Positions 26,994 to 35,950 of a stretch of 64,000 nucleotides of DNA are shown in pieces. The notes beneath the pieces were generated by a model that saw only the letters and a list, made by a program, of their open reading frames with translations, had not been told where the DNA came from and ran no database searches. The DNA lies in NCBI RefSeq assembly GCF_016722925.1, contig NZ_JAEQNC010000013.1, positions 62,001 through 126,000 on the forward strand, written 5' to 3'. This DNA is from Phytoamicus setariae (GTDB lineage: Bacteria > Pseudomonadota > Alphaproteobacteria > Rhizobiales > Rhizobiaceae). Both the position numbers and the translations under genes were made by a program. Each line of letters starts with the position of its first letter. The stretch's first letter is position 1.

Positions 26994-29030
26994 TCAGAAT
27001 TCTTCCCAATTGTTGTTGGATGCGCCGGCGGCGTTGCTTGCGGCCGGCTTGGTGTTGAAGGCCCCGGCGAGTCTGTCGGCCAGATGGCGCGCAGGGGAAG
27101 TTTTGGGCCGTGAAGCCGTGTCGGCAACCTGAAGGACCGGACGGATCGGGGATGCGACGGAACGTAGTACCGGGCGTGAGGCCGTCTGCCCGACAGGCGC
27201 AGCATTGCGCACGGCAGGCTGGTCGCCGGTCTGGAACTGACTGATGATCTGGCTCAAGTTGCTCGCATCCTGCGCCAGCGTATGGCTGGCAGCATTGGTC
27301 TGTTCGACCATGGCGGCATTCTGCTGTGTCATCTGGTCCATCTGGCCGATGGCCGTATTGATTTCCTGGATACCGACAGATTGTTCATTGGCTGCGGTGG
27401 CGATGGCGCGGACGATCTCGTTGATGCGCGCGACGTCGGAGGCGATGCTGCCAAGCGCCTCGCCTGTCTCTGTCACCAACTGTACGCCGCTGCGCACCTC
27501 GGTGCTGGAACGGCCGACCAGGATCTTGATATCCTTTGCTGCACCGGCGGCGCGGCCGGCAAGTTCGCGCACTTCCTGGGCCACCACGGCAAAGCCTTTG
27601 CCAGCCTCGCCGGCGCGCGCTGCCTCGACACCGGCGTTCAGGGCAAGAAGGTTTGTCTGGAACGCGATTTCATCGATTACGTTGATGATCTTGCCGATTT
27701 CGTTCGATGCCGCCTGGATGCGCTCCATGGCCGACATCGCGTCGGAGACGATCCTGCTCGATTGCTCGGCGCTGGCCTTGGTGCCGTCGACCATTTTGGT
27801 CGCCTCATCGGCCCGCATAGTCGAATTGCGAACGGTGGAAGTGATCTGCTCGAGCGCCGCCGAAGTTTCTTCCAGAGAGGCTGCCTGCTGCTCGGTACGG
27901 CGCGCCAGATCGTCGGCCGCACTGCGCATCTGCGTACTGTTGGCCTCGATCGAACCGCTGTTGGATTTTACTTCCGAGATAACCTGCTGCAGCTTTTCCA
28001 CGGCGCGGTTGAAGTCCCCACGCACCTGTTCGAGGTCCTCCCGGAAAGGCTTGTCAAGCGCCACGGACAAGTTGCCGTCGGCCAGATTTGCCAGGCCGGT
28101 GGCCAACGCGTCCACAGCAAAGCGGATCTGCGTTTCCTCCCTGAGCTTCTGGGATTCGCGAGCGGCTCGCTCGGTTTCGTTCTGGTCGTAGTCTCTCAGG
28201 CTCTTTGCGGTAAGGCTCCGTTTTTCAACGGCCGACTCGCGTAGCGCCTCGGCAGTTCGTGCCATCTCGCCAAACTCGTCGCCCCGTTCCCAACCGGCAA
28301 CAGGCGTATCCAGATCGTCCCGGCGAATTCGCTCCAGGCTGTCGCGGACGCCAAGAACGCCCCGGCGGATCGCACCCGCATGATACGGAAAGAGCACGCC
28401 CATGATGGCGATGCCGATGATGCCCAGCGACAGTTGCAGGTAGAGCGCCCATTGCGATTGGGTTTTCGCTTCGGCCACCGCCTTGTCGGCAAGTGTACGA
28501 CCATCTGCAGCCAGAGTGCCGAGCATCGACGAAAGCCTTTCGCCGGCGCCGTCAATTGCGTCGTCAATCCGCGCGAACTCCTCGGGCCCGCTGCCATTCT
28601 CGATTAATTTGGGGAGCTCGCGAACAACCGCTTTTTCAATGTCGCCGATGTCGGAAACGTAAGTGCCAACGAGTGCGGACTTTCCGGCCTCGTTTGCGAG
28701 ACCCTTTACCAGGTCAACACTCTTACGCATCACCGCCAAGGACTTGGTCATGGTTTCGATGCGCTCCGGGCTGACCTTGCGCTCATCCTTGTCGACGATC
28801 GAATCCATGGCCGCCAGCACCATTTCAACATTGGCGATGCGAATGTCGTTGATGGCGGTCACCTGACTCCTGATCAATTGCTCGTGATCGAGCGCAGCAC
28901 TCGCCTTTGAGTTTTGATACCATCCGACACCGATCATGGCAGCAAATCCGGCGAAGGCTGCCACGCCCAGCGTCAGCAGGCGTTGTTTGACCGACATGGA
29001 GCGATTGGTACTGGCTGTGTTGAAAGGCAT
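26994..29030 (-). CDS. Methyl-accepting chemotaxis protein with NWEEF tail
   Basis: 678 residues. An N-terminal transmembrane helix (about 18-37), a helical periplasmic sensor of roughly 165 residues (four-helix bundle style, DIRIANVEMVLAAMDSIVDKDE), a second transmembrane helix (about 208-225), a HAMP-like region and a long signalling coiled coil. The hairpin tip reads INVIDEIAFQTNLLALNAGVEAARAGEAGKGFAVVAQEVRELA. The C-terminus ends NWEEF, the pentapeptide that tethers CheR and CheB. Co-directional with cheW 2 bases downstream. Ligand unknown. Confidence 0.93.
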   Translation of the reverse strand: MPFNTASTNRSMSVKQRLLTLGVAAFAGFAAMIGVGWYQNSKASAALDHEQLIRSQVTAINDIRIANVEMVLAAMDSIVDKDERKVSPERIETMTKSLAVMRKSVDLVKGLANEAGKSALVGTYVSDIGDIEKAVVRELPKLIENGSGPEEFARIDDAIDGAGERLSSMLGTLAADGRTLADKAVAEAKTQSQWALYLQLSLGIIGIAIMGVLFPYHAGAIRRGVLGVRDSLERIRRDDLDTPVAGWERGDEFGEMARTAEALRESAVEKRSLTAKSLRDYDQNETERAARESQKLREETQIRFAVDALATGLANLADGNLSVALDKPFREDLEQVRGDFNRAVEKLQQVISEVKSNSGSIEANSTQMRSAADDLARRTEQQAASLEETSAALEQITSTVRNSTMRADEATKMVDGTKASAEQSSRIVSDAMSAMERIQAASNEIGKIINVIDEIAFQTNLLALNAGVEAARAGEAGKGFAVVAQEVRELAGRAAGAAKDIKILVGRSSTEVRSGVQLVTETGEALGSIASDVARINEIVRAIATAANEQSVGIQEINTAIGQMDQMTQQNAAMVEQTNAASHTLAQDASNLSQIISQFQTGDQPAVRNAAPVGQTASRPVLRSVASPIRPVLQVADTASRPKTSPARHLADRLAGAFNTKPAASNAAGASNNNWEEF

Positions 29031-29200
29031 GAGAGTCCCCGATTTGTCGGCAGTCTAGCGTGGCAAAAACTGAAATACGGTTAACGAACCTCCCCCAGTC
29101 CACATCCGGTTTATTGCGAAAAGTGATGATCTGTATCGAAATCGTCCGTCGAACTGACCGGGGCTTGAAGCAAGGGCGGAAACATGCAGAATCTCCAGCC

Positions 29201-29359
29201 ATGAACGAAATGCCCACGACCAACAGAAATGGCCTAATTGGCGTTGCCACCATCCTCGCAGCGACGGTGCTGCTGTTTGCGGCATTCTTCGGCTGGATGC
29301 ACTATGGCAGCTCCATCCTGCTGACCCTTGCGTCACAAGGACTGTCCTGGTGCCTCTGA
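29201..29359 (+). CDS. Small single-pass membrane protein
   Basis: 52 residues from ATG 29201: a short polar start (MNEMPTTNRNG), one transmembrane helix (LIGVATILAATVLLFAAFFGW) and a short tail. The frame extends upstream to 29060, but that part is not hydrophobic and overlaps the chemoreceptor promoter. No good ribosome site is visible. It lies 125 bases before the SCO gene on the same strand and may share its transcript. Function unknown. Confidence 0.5.
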   Translation: MNEMPTTNRNGLIGVATILAATVLLFAAFFGWMHYGSSILLTLASQGLSWCL

Positions 29360-29484
29360 AGCCGTTCGATGCCTGTCTGCATCCAATTGCCGCCTTGCGC
29401 AGCACCGTTATTTAAGGGATAGGGCGTGACAAGCGGCGTGGATCGAAGATCCGGCGCCGGGGTGCAGAAATCCGAGGCCTGTCG

Positions 29485-30087
29485 ATGAAAACCGTCCGAA
29501 TTGTACTCTTCATACTCGCCGCGCTGATGGCCGGTCTGTTCTTTTGGCTATGGAGTGAAGTTTCCACCAAACAGTCCGCGCTTTCGGAAGAGCCATTCGG
29601 CGTGGCATTCAGCCTTGTCGGGCAGGATGGAAAGCCCGTGACCGAACAAGCATTCCGCGGCAAGCCGACGGCGCTGCTCTTCGGTTTCACCCACTGCCCG
29701 GAAATCTGCCCGACAACCGTCTACGAACTCTCGGGCTGGATGAAGACCGCCGATCCGGACAAGACCAAGCTCCAGGCCTATTTCGTCTCGGTTGATCCCG
29801 AGCGCGACACGCCGGCAATCCTTGGCACATACCTCTCCAATGTCACGGACCGGATTTCGGGTATCTCCGGCGATCCCGCAAAGGTCGAAGCGATGGCGCG
29901 CGGCTTCAAGGTTTACTTCAAGAAAGTGCCGACGGACCCGGCAAAGCCGGATGGCGAGTACACGATGGATCATTCCGCCTCCGTCTTCCTGCTTGACAAG
30001 GAAGGCCGGTTTGCCGGAACCATCGCCTATGGCGAAAACCCAGAGGTTGCCGTCAAGAAACTCCAGAATCTGATTGTGAGAAACTGA
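29485..30087 (+). CDS. SCO1/SenC/PrrC family copper chaperone
   Basis: 200 residues with an N-terminal membrane anchor (about 5-23) and a periplasmic thioredoxin fold. Copper-binding residues are visible: C71 and C75 in THCPEICPTT and H163 in MDHSAS. Such proteins deliver copper to, or reduce, the CuA site of cytochrome c oxidase. VDPERDTPAILGTYL is the typical core. The gene is followed 2 bases later by prmA, so the two are probably co-transcribed. ATG 29485 is the natural start. Confidence 0.93.
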   Translation: MKTVRIVLFILAALMAGLFFWLWSEVSTKQSALSEEPFGVAFSLVGQDGKPVTEQAFRGKPTALLFGFTHCPEICPTTVYELSGWMKTADPDKTKLQAYFVSVDPERDTPAILGTYLSNVTDRISGISGDPAKVEAMARGFKVYFKKVPTDPAKPDGEYTMDHSASVFLLDKEGRFAGTIAYGENPEVAVKKLQNLIVRN

Positions 30088-30089
30088 CT

Positions 30090-30965
30090 GTGAGCGAAAT
30101 CCGCCTCTACGTAAGCACCACGGAAACCGTGGCCGAAGACGTGTTGAATGCGCTCTCCGACCTGTTCGGAGAAGAAGACTACGTCGTCGCGACGCAGGAA
30201 GTGGACGAGGTCAAGGAGATCTGGGAAGCCTCCATCTACATGCCCGCAAGCGCGGAAGACGAGACGGCCATTCGCTTCAAGGATCTTTTGGCGGAAGAAT
30301 TTCCCACGCTCGAAATGCAGCGGGAAGTGCTGCCTGACATCGACTGGATCGCCAAATCGCTGGAAGGACTGAAGCCCGTACGGGCCGGCCGTTTCCTTGT
30401 GCATGGCAGCCATGATGCCGACAAGGTCGGCCCCAACGATATCGGCATCCTCATCGAAGCCGGTCAGGCATTCGGGACCGGCCACCACGGCACTACGGCC
30501 GGATGCCTTGCGATGATCAGCGACGTGCTGAAGTCCCGCGAGATCCGCAATGCGCTGGATCTCGGCACCGGCTCGGGCGTACTGGCCATCGCGGCCCACC
30601 AGATGGCGAAGATTCCGGTCGTGGCAACCGATATCGATCCGGTGGCCACCCGCGTCGCGACGCAAAACGCCCGCATCAACGGTGTCGTCAGCGGCATTCA
30701 TCTTGCCACCGCCCCAGGCTTTCACCATCAGGTGTTCAAGAAGTACGGTCCCTTCGACCTGATCATCGCCAACATTCTGGCCCGTCCGCTGATGAAGCTC
30801 GCGCCAAGCCTGGTTCAGCACCTGTCGCCCAACGGCACGGTGATTCTATCGGGTATATTGTCGAGCCAGCGCTGGAAGGTGATCTCCGCATATAACGGCG
30901 CCGGCCTCAGCCACGCTCGCACGACATGGATGAATGGCTGGGTGACGATTGAGCTGAGAAAATAG
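30090..30965 (+). CDS. prmA: Ribosomal protein L11 methyltransferase
   Basis: 291 residues from GTG 30090. It trimethylates ribosomal protein L11 using SAM. An N-terminal recognition domain (RLYVSTTETVAEDVLNALSDLF) precedes the methyltransferase with AFGTGHHGTTAGCL, the SAM loop LDLGTGSGVLAIAAHQ, ATDIDPVA and the catalytic-type DLIIANILARPL. Slightly shorter in the linker than E. coli PrmA, as usual in alphaproteobacteria. Two bases after the SCO gene. Confidence 0.95.
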   Translation: MSEIRLYVSTTETVAEDVLNALSDLFGEEDYVVATQEVDEVKEIWEASIYMPASAEDETAIRFKDLLAEEFPTLEMQREVLPDIDWIAKSLEGLKPVRAGRFLVHGSHDADKVGPNDIGILIEAGQAFGTGHHGTTAGCLAMISDVLKSREIRNALDLGTGSGVLAIAAHQMAKIPVVATDIDPVATRVATQNARINGVVSGIHLATAPGFHHQVFKKYGPFDLIIANILARPLMKLAPSLVQHLSPNGTVILSGILSSQRWKVISAYNGAGLSHARTTWMNGWVTIELRK

Positions 30966-31141
30966 GCTTTCGATGCGGTCTGCCTGTCTCGGATAAGCCT
31001 CGGCGCATCCGGGACGTTGCCGTGCTCATACGGCTATGAATCGATCGCCCGCAATGGCCTCTCCAGCTTTCCTACACACATGCATGAAGACGCTGCCGCG
31101 CAATCCGCACGGGAGAAGATATCCGCTTGAAAATCAGGCAA

Positions 31142-31288
31142 TAAAAAAGGCGGCGCCGGGAGGAGGATGGCGCCGCCTTCGATCAGCGAAGCTGATCTGT
31201 CCTTGAAGAGCTGGGAGGAGGAGTGCTCTTCGAGGACAAAATCATGTCCCAAATCTGCACGGCCTGGGAGGAGGAGTGGCCAATGCAA
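31142..31288 (-). ncRNA. Alpha-r14 (NfeR1/Smr14C)-like trans-acting sRNA with anti-Shine-Dalgarno loops
   Basis: On the minus strand three stem-loops each expose CTCCTCCTCCC in the loop: stem TGCA-GGCC at 31256-31287, stem GAAGAGC/GCTCTTC with TCCT/AGGA at 31200-31236, and stem GGCGGCGCC/GGCGCCGCC at 31149-31177. The last is followed by six T and serves as the intrinsic terminator. A small hairpin GATCAGC-GAA-GCTGATC sits between the last two. Three anti-SD loops is the defining layout of the alphaproteobacterial alpha-r14 family, known for pairing with ribosome sites of transporter mRNAs. The exact 5' end is inferred; no clear promoter was found upstream. Confidence 0.85.
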
Positions 31289-31577
31289 ACCTGTCGGAAC
31301 ATGAAACTCTGACCATCTGGTCGAAACTTCAGGTCATTTGCGTTTGGAACAATCTGTCCCGCCCGCTGATGATTGGTAGATAGGATATGTCAGATGATTT
31401 GGTAAGGGGGACCTGCACATGGGAGCCATGCATTTTTTGCATATTTAGAACATCGCGCGAGGCGATAGGACTTTGCCCGATCAATAGGCAACGCGTTGCA
31501 TAGCCGCCAGGCGGATATTGTCATTTTGCGCTGCAGCATGTATTCAGTGCGGCACTGGTGCCGTCAGGGAGGCATAA
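31289..31577. other. Intergenic region between the sRNA and panC
   Basis: No convincing frame. It holds a short inverted repeat GACCA-TC-TGGTC (31311-31322) upstream of the sRNA, a small ATGCA/TGCAT hairpin near 31428-31442, and the panC ribosome site AGGGAGG at 31566. The promoters of the sRNA (leftward) and panC (rightward) must lie here. Confidence 0.5.
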
Positions 31578-32435
31578 TTGCACATTGTTTCATCAATTTC
31601 GGCGCTGCGTGAGCACCTCCTGCCGCTGAGACGTGCCGGCAAGACGATCGGCCTGGTGCCGACCATGGGCTATCTTCACCAGGGTCATCTTTCACTCGTT
31701 GCACGTGCTCGCGCTGAAAATGACGTGGTGGCGACGTCCATTTTCGTCAATCCCTTGCAATTCGGTGCCAACGAGGATCTGTCGAAATATCCGCGCGATC
31801 TCGCACGCGACAGCGCCATGCTCGAGAACGCTGGCGTCGACTTCCTCTTTGCACCAACTGTGTCCGACATGTATCCGCGCCCGATGGAAACCGTGGTCGA
31901 TGTGTCCAGCCTTGGCGGCCAGTTGGAAGGCGAAGTTCGCCCCGGCCATTTCGCCGGTGTTTCCACTGTCGTCACCAAGCTGTTCAATATCGTCCAGCCG
32001 GATCGCGCCTATTTCGGCGAAAAGGACTACCAGCAACTGCAGATCATTCGCCGCATGGCGGAAGATCTTGCCCAGCCCGTCACCGTGATCGGCGTGCCGA
32101 CTGTGCGGGAGGCCGACGGCCTTGCCTGCTCCTCGCGCAATGTCTACCTCAGCTCCGACGAACGCCAGGCAGCCGCAATCGTTCCCAAAGCCCTTGACGA
32201 GGCCAACCGCCTGCTTGCCGAGGGCATCACCGATCCAACAGACCTTGAAGAGCGTTTGATCGCCTTCCTGGAAGGCGAACCGCTCGCCAATCCTGAGGTC
32301 GTCGCAATTCGCGATCCGGATACACTCGAACGCCTGACGAAGATTGCCAAAAAACCGGTACTCCTGCTGCTGTTCGTCAGGTTCGGTACGACCAAGTTGC
32401 TTGATAACCGTGTATTGACTGCCCATCTGGGCTAA
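31578..32435 (+). CDS. panC: Pantothenate synthetase
   Basis: Joins pantoate and beta-alanine with ATP to make pantothenate, the coenzyme A precursor. 285 residues. The nucleotidyltransferase signature [13 protein letters not shown] places His34 and His37 in the HIGH-like motif; [38 protein letters not shown] and SSRNVYLS are conserved. The start is TTG 31578, supported by AGGGAGG 5 bases upstream. panB follows after 23 bases. Confidence 0.96.
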   Translation: MHIVSSISALREHLLPLRRAGKTIGLVPTMGYLHQGHLSLVARARAENDVVATSIFVNPLQFGANEDLSKYPRDLARDSAMLENAGVDFLFAPTVSDMYPRPMETVVDVSSLGGQLEGEVRPGHFAGVSTVVTKLFNIVQPDRAYFGEKDYQQLQIIRRMAEDLAQPVTVIGVPTVREADGLACSSRNVYLSSDERQAAAIVPKALDEANRLLAEGITDPTDLEERLIAFLEGEPLANPEVVAIRDPDTLERLTKIAKKPVLLLLFVRFGTTKLLDNRVLTAHLG

Positions 32436-32458
32436 CAGCGGTAGAAACGGAGACTTCC

Positions 32459-33289
32459 ATGAGCGTCCAGCCCCTGCAGAAACGCCGTACAGCGGCCTCG
32501 ATTCAAGCGCTCAAGGGTGAACGCCCGATCGTCTGCCTCACGGCCTACACGGCGCCCGTCGCCAAGCTTCTCGATCCGCACTGCGACATGCTGCTGGTCG
32601 GCGATAGTGTCGGTATGGTGGTCTATGGCTTCGAATCCAGCGTGCAAGTGACGCTGGAGATGATGATCGCACACGGCCAGGCGGTCATGCGCGGTTCCAA
32701 CGACGCCTGCATCGTCGTCGATCTGCCTTTCGGCTCCTACCAGGAATCCAAGGAACAGGCATTCCGCAATGCAGCCCGCATCATGAAGGAAACCGGCGCC
32801 TCTGCCGTCAAGCTCGAAGGCGGCGAGGAAATGGCCGAAAGCGTGCATTTCCTCAGCCAGCGTGGCATTCCTGTTGTCGGCCATGTCGGCTTGATGCCGC
32901 AACTCGTCAACGCCACCGGCGGCTACCGCTCGCTGGGCCGCTCTGACGCCGAGGCCGACAAGATCCGCCGCGATGCCAAGGCGATCGACGCCGCCGGCGC
33001 TTTTGCGATGGTGATCGAAGGCACCATCGAGCCGCTGGCGCGCGAAATCTCTGCAGACCTCAAGGCCGCCACCATCGGCATCGGCGCATCTGCCGCCTGC
33101 GACGGCCAGGTGCTGGTCAGCGACGACATGCTCGGCATCTTCACCAATTTCAAGCCGCGCTTCGTCAAGCACTTCGCCAATCTTGCACCGCAGATCTCGC
33201 AAGCCGCCGCCGACTATGCGGCCGAGGTGAAGGCGCGCACCTTCCCTGCGGAAGAGCATACCTACCAGATGAAGCGCCAGAAGCTTTAG
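32459..33289 (+). CDS. panB: 3-methyl-2-oxobutanoate hydroxymethyltransferase (ketopantoate hydroxymethyltransferase)
   Basis: First committed pantothenate step, adding a hydroxymethyl group from methylene-THF to 2-oxoisovalerate. 276 residues forming a TIM barrel. Conserved stretches: [58 protein letters not shown] and [18 protein letters not shown]. Directly downstream of panC, so the pair forms a panCB operon. The usual length for the family. Confidence 0.96.
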   Translation: MSVQPLQKRRTAASIQALKGERPIVCLTAYTAPVAKLLDPHCDMLLVGDSVGMVVYGFESSVQVTLEMMIAHGQAVMRGSNDACIVVDLPFGSYQESKEQAFRNAARIMKETGASAVKLEGGEEMAESVHFLSQRGIPVVGHVGLMPQLVNATGGYRSLGRSDAEADKIRRDAKAIDAAGAFAMVIEGTIEPLAREISADLKAATIGIGASAACDGQVLVSDDMLGIFTNFKPRFVKHFANLAPQISQAAADYAAEVKARTFPAEEHTYQMKRQKL

Positions 33290-33526
33290 CGCTAGTTGGC
33301 GCCTGTCCCGGACCCGGTGGCAGAGCCCTATGAGTCAGCCGGTTCGGGATGCCTCCTTTGAATTGGGTGGATCAAGTGGCGGATCCTCAACTCCGAACAA
33401 GCGTGTCCGAGGTGTTTGAAAGAAACTCCGGACACTGCGAAGTTGTGTATTGGCAATTTCCCCGACCCCTTCGAGCTGCTATGATCGACCTCGACTGTTG
33501 ATCATCAGTTATGGAAGGAAACGACC

Positions 33527-34687
33527 ATGAAAACAGGTGGAAGAGCGGGCTACCTGGTGATGCCATTATCGTCGGGTCCGATGGACGGGCTGGTGGCAGC
33601 CGCCAAGGCCGAGGGCCAACTCAACGTTATTGCTCTGCCTCGCAAATATTGCGGATATGGCGGCATTATCAACAGGTTCAAGGCGAAGTACGGCGTCACA
33701 ATCAACGAGTTTTTGCCCCAGGCGTCATCCTCTAGTGAGATCAATGCGATCAGGAACGCGCGAGACAAAACCTACCCGCAGGCGCCGGATGTAATCGATA
33801 TCGGCCTGTCCTTCGCTCCATCGCCGGCCAGAGATGGCCTTTTGCAGCCTTACAAAGTGTCGACGTGGGCCACCATCCCGGACCGTGCCAAGGATGCGGC
33901 CGGTTACTGGTATGGCGCCTACTACGGGAGGGTTGTTTTCGAGATCAACGCAGATCTAATCACGAAAATACCTTTGGATTGGGCCGACCTCACGGCACCG
34001 GAATACCGAGGGGCGGTCGGTCTCGCTGGCGATATTGCGTCAAACCAGGCGATCCAGGCCATCCTGGCCTCTGGCCTGTCTGCCGCGAACGGCGATGTGA
34101 GCGAGGCAGCCGATCAGGGTCTGCGCTTCTTCGCAGATCTCAACCAGACGGGCAACTTCGTTCCCATCATCGGCAACCGTGATTCCCTCATTGACGGACG
34201 CACGCCTATCCTCATCCGCTGGGATTACCTTGCTCTCGGCGACCGCGATGCGTTGATGGGCAAAACCAGAATCGAGATCGTACGGCCGAAGACCGGCGTG
34301 GTCGCAGGCGTCTACGCCCAGGCTATCAGCGCCTTCGCTCCGCACCCGAACGCCGCCCGCCTGTGGATGGAATACCTCTATTCGGACGAGACGCAGTTCG
34401 CCTGGCTCAATGGCCACTGTTATCCGATCCGATTGCCGGACCTCGTGCGCAATGGGAAGGTGTCGGACGATATGCGAACAAGACTCGCGCAGTTCAAGGA
34501 TTATGGAGACAATCTCGATCCGTACTTCCCGACCCCCGAGGAGCAGGAAAAGGCAAGGGAGACAATCATGAAGGGATGGGACAGCATCGTCGGCGTGACG
34601 GTGCGATGCTACCCGAACGAAAGCCCATCCAATGTCCCGATGGTCTTCAATGACAGCGCCATCCTCCAGCACCACATTCCGCTGTAG
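33527..34687 (+). CDS. ABC transporter substrate-binding protein, apparently lacking its signal peptide
   Basis: 386 residues related to periplasmic binding proteins of the polyamine/iron group (EGQLNVIALPRKYCGYGGIINRFKAKYG, APDVIDIGLSFAPS, YGRVVFEINADLI, MEYLYSDETQFAWLNGHCYPIRLPDL). Such proteins need a signal peptide, but only about 16 residues (MKTGGRAGYLVMPLSS) precede the mature-type GPMDGLVAAAKAEG, without a proper hydrophobic core. The last 27 residues after IVGVTV also look foreign to the family. AAGGAA before ATG 33527 is good. No permease or ATPase gene is adjacent. It may be a decayed or moonlighting copy. Confidence 0.75.
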   Translation: MKTGGRAGYLVMPLSSGPMDGLVAAAKAEGQLNVIALPRKYCGYGGIINRFKAKYGVTINEFLPQASSSSEINAIRNARDKTYPQAPDVIDIGLSFAPSPARDGLLQPYKVSTWATIPDRAKDAAGYWYGAYYGRVVFEINADLITKIPLDWADLTAPEYRGAVGLAGDIASNQAIQAILASGLSAANGDVSEAADQGLRFFADLNQTGNFVPIIGNRDSLIDGRTPILIRWDYLALGDRDALMGKTRIEIVRPKTGVVAGVYAQAISAFAPHPNAARLWMEYLYSDETQFAWLNGHCYPIRLPDLVRNGKVSDDMRTRLAQFKDYGDNLDPYFPTPEEQEKARETIMKGWDSIVGVTVRCYPNESPSNVPMVFNDSAILQHHIPL

Positions 34688-34919
34688 CTCAAGGGAGGTT
34701 TCCAGTTCCTCGAACCTGCCGCCAGCGGCAAAGGAGTAACCTCCCAGCGGCACCTCGGAAACCCGGTTCCGCATTTGCCCTGTCTGTGGCGCTAGTGAGC
34801 CACAGGGATCAATGAAACTGATCCATCTATCAGAAGCACTCGTTTGTTTCGGCGTCGCATTTGCGATATCGCCGACGAAACATCTGAAACACGTGGATTG
34901 AGTTCCCCAAAGTACCCCT
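34688..34919. other. Structured intergenic region before azlC
   Basis: It holds several inverted repeats in a row: GGGAGGTT (near 34695) with AACCTCCC (near 34740); CTGTGGC/GCCACAG with an 8-base loop (34784-34805); GGATCA/TGATCC with a 7-base loop (34806-34824); and an imperfect GTTTCGGCG / CGCCGACGAAAC pair (about 34845-34882). No frame and no T run was seen. It could be a repeat unit, an mRNA leader of azlC, or the 3' end of the previous gene. Confidence 0.5.
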
Positions 34920-35633
34920 ATGAATCGCGACGAAATCATCTCCGGCATCCGCACTGCCCTGCCAACGCTGCTTAGCGCGCTGCCCTTTGCCATCCTGCTG
35001 GGCGCCGTTTCATCCAACATGGGCCTGTCCATCGGCGAGATCCTGCTGATGAACATGACGGTCTATGCCGGTGCGAGCCAGCTCGTCGGCATCGAGTTGT
35101 TCAAGCATGATATCGCACCCTGGCTGGTGGTGGTTTCCATCTTCGCCGTCAATTTCCGGCATATCCTCTATTCGGCAGCCCTTGCGGCCCATATCGAGCA
35201 TTTCAACCTCGGCCAGAAGATCGCAGCCCTGTTCGTGCTGGTCGACCCACAATTTGCGGAGAGCCTGAAGCGTGCGGAGAGCGGAAAGAAGCTCTCCTTC
35301 ACCTGGTATATGTCCTTCGGTCTGACCTTCTACATCACTTGGCAGATCACCGCCGTAATCGGGGCAGTGTTCGGTAAGTTTGTCGGCGACCCACGCGCGC
35401 TCGGCCTCGACGTGCTGCTCACGGTCTATTTTCTCGGGCTGGTACTCGGCTTCCGCAACAAGGATAACTGGCTTCCGACGGTCGTTGCCAGCGCAGTGGC
35501 CTCCACGGCCGCCTGGCATTTCGTCGGCTCGCCCTGGCATGTATCGATCGGCGCCGTTGCCGGCATCGCGGTCGCAGCGGCCCTGCCCCTGAAAGCCAGG
35601 CCGCAGCTTGAAGCTACGCCGGAGGCTGCATGA
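34920..35633 (+). CDS. azlC: AzlC family branched-chain amino acid exporter subunit
   Basis: 237 residues, strongly hydrophobic. The family opening GIRTALPTLLSALPFAILLGAVSSNMGLS, then MNMTVYAGASQLVGIEL, NFRHILYSAALAAH and a FTWYMSFGLTFYITWQ helix identify AzlC, the larger subunit of the AzlCD exporter for branched-chain amino acids and analogues. The stop overlaps the azlD start by 4 bases (ATGA), so translation is coupled. Confidence 0.93.
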   Translation: MNRDEIISGIRTALPTLLSALPFAILLGAVSSNMGLSIGEILLMNMTVYAGASQLVGIELFKHDIAPWLVVVSIFAVNFRHILYSAALAAHIEHFNLGQKIAALFVLVDPQFAESLKRAESGKKLSFTWYMSFGLTFYITWQITAVIGAVFGKFVGDPRALGLDVLLTVYFLGLVLGFRNKDNWLPTVVASAVASTAAWHFVGSPWHVSIGAVAGIAVAAALPLKARPQLEATPEAA

Positions 35634-35935
35634 TGGATATCACCTTCAGCCTGACAATTCTTGCTGCAGCTCTTGCTACCTTTGCCACCCGCACCGGCGG
35701 CTACCTGCTCATCAAGTCGATGAAGACGATCCCACCGCGCATGGAAGCGGCTCTCAATGCCGTCCCGGCTGCCGTTCTGACGGCGCTCGTTGCTCCGAGT
35801 TTCGTCTATGGCGGCATCGATGTGACAATCACACTGATCTTGGCGCTGCTAATCGGCCTGCGCGCCCCGACACTGACCATGCTGGTGATGGCCTGGGCCT
35901 TCGTCGTCGCACTCCGGCAGATGACAGGGTACTGA
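35630..35935 (+). CDS. azlD: AzlD family small exporter subunit
   Basis: 101 residues with about four transmembrane segments: FSLTILAAALATFATRTGGYLLI, MEAALNAVPAAVLTALVAPSFVYGG, DVTITLILALLIGLRAPTLT and LVMAWAFVVALRQM. The pattern RxxxALxxVPxAVLTALV is typical of AzlD. Overlaps azlC by 4 bases; the two subunits form one exporter in the inner membrane. Confidence 0.93.
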   Translation: MMDITFSLTILAAALATFATRTGGYLLIKSMKTIPPRMEAALNAVPAAVLTALVAPSFVYGGIDVTITLILALLIGLRAPTLTMLVMAWAFVVALRQMTGY

Positions 35936-35950
35936 TCCCATCTAAAGTTT

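Noticed and set aside
29060-29200. N-terminal extension of the small membrane protein
   Set aside because: Polar, no ribosome site and overlapping the chemoreceptor promoter; only the part from 29201 has a plausible membrane helix.
31415-31447. Tiny frame of nine codons containing an ATGCA/TGCAT hairpin before panC
   Set aside because: Too short, with a ribosome-like GGGGG only by chance; no other support.
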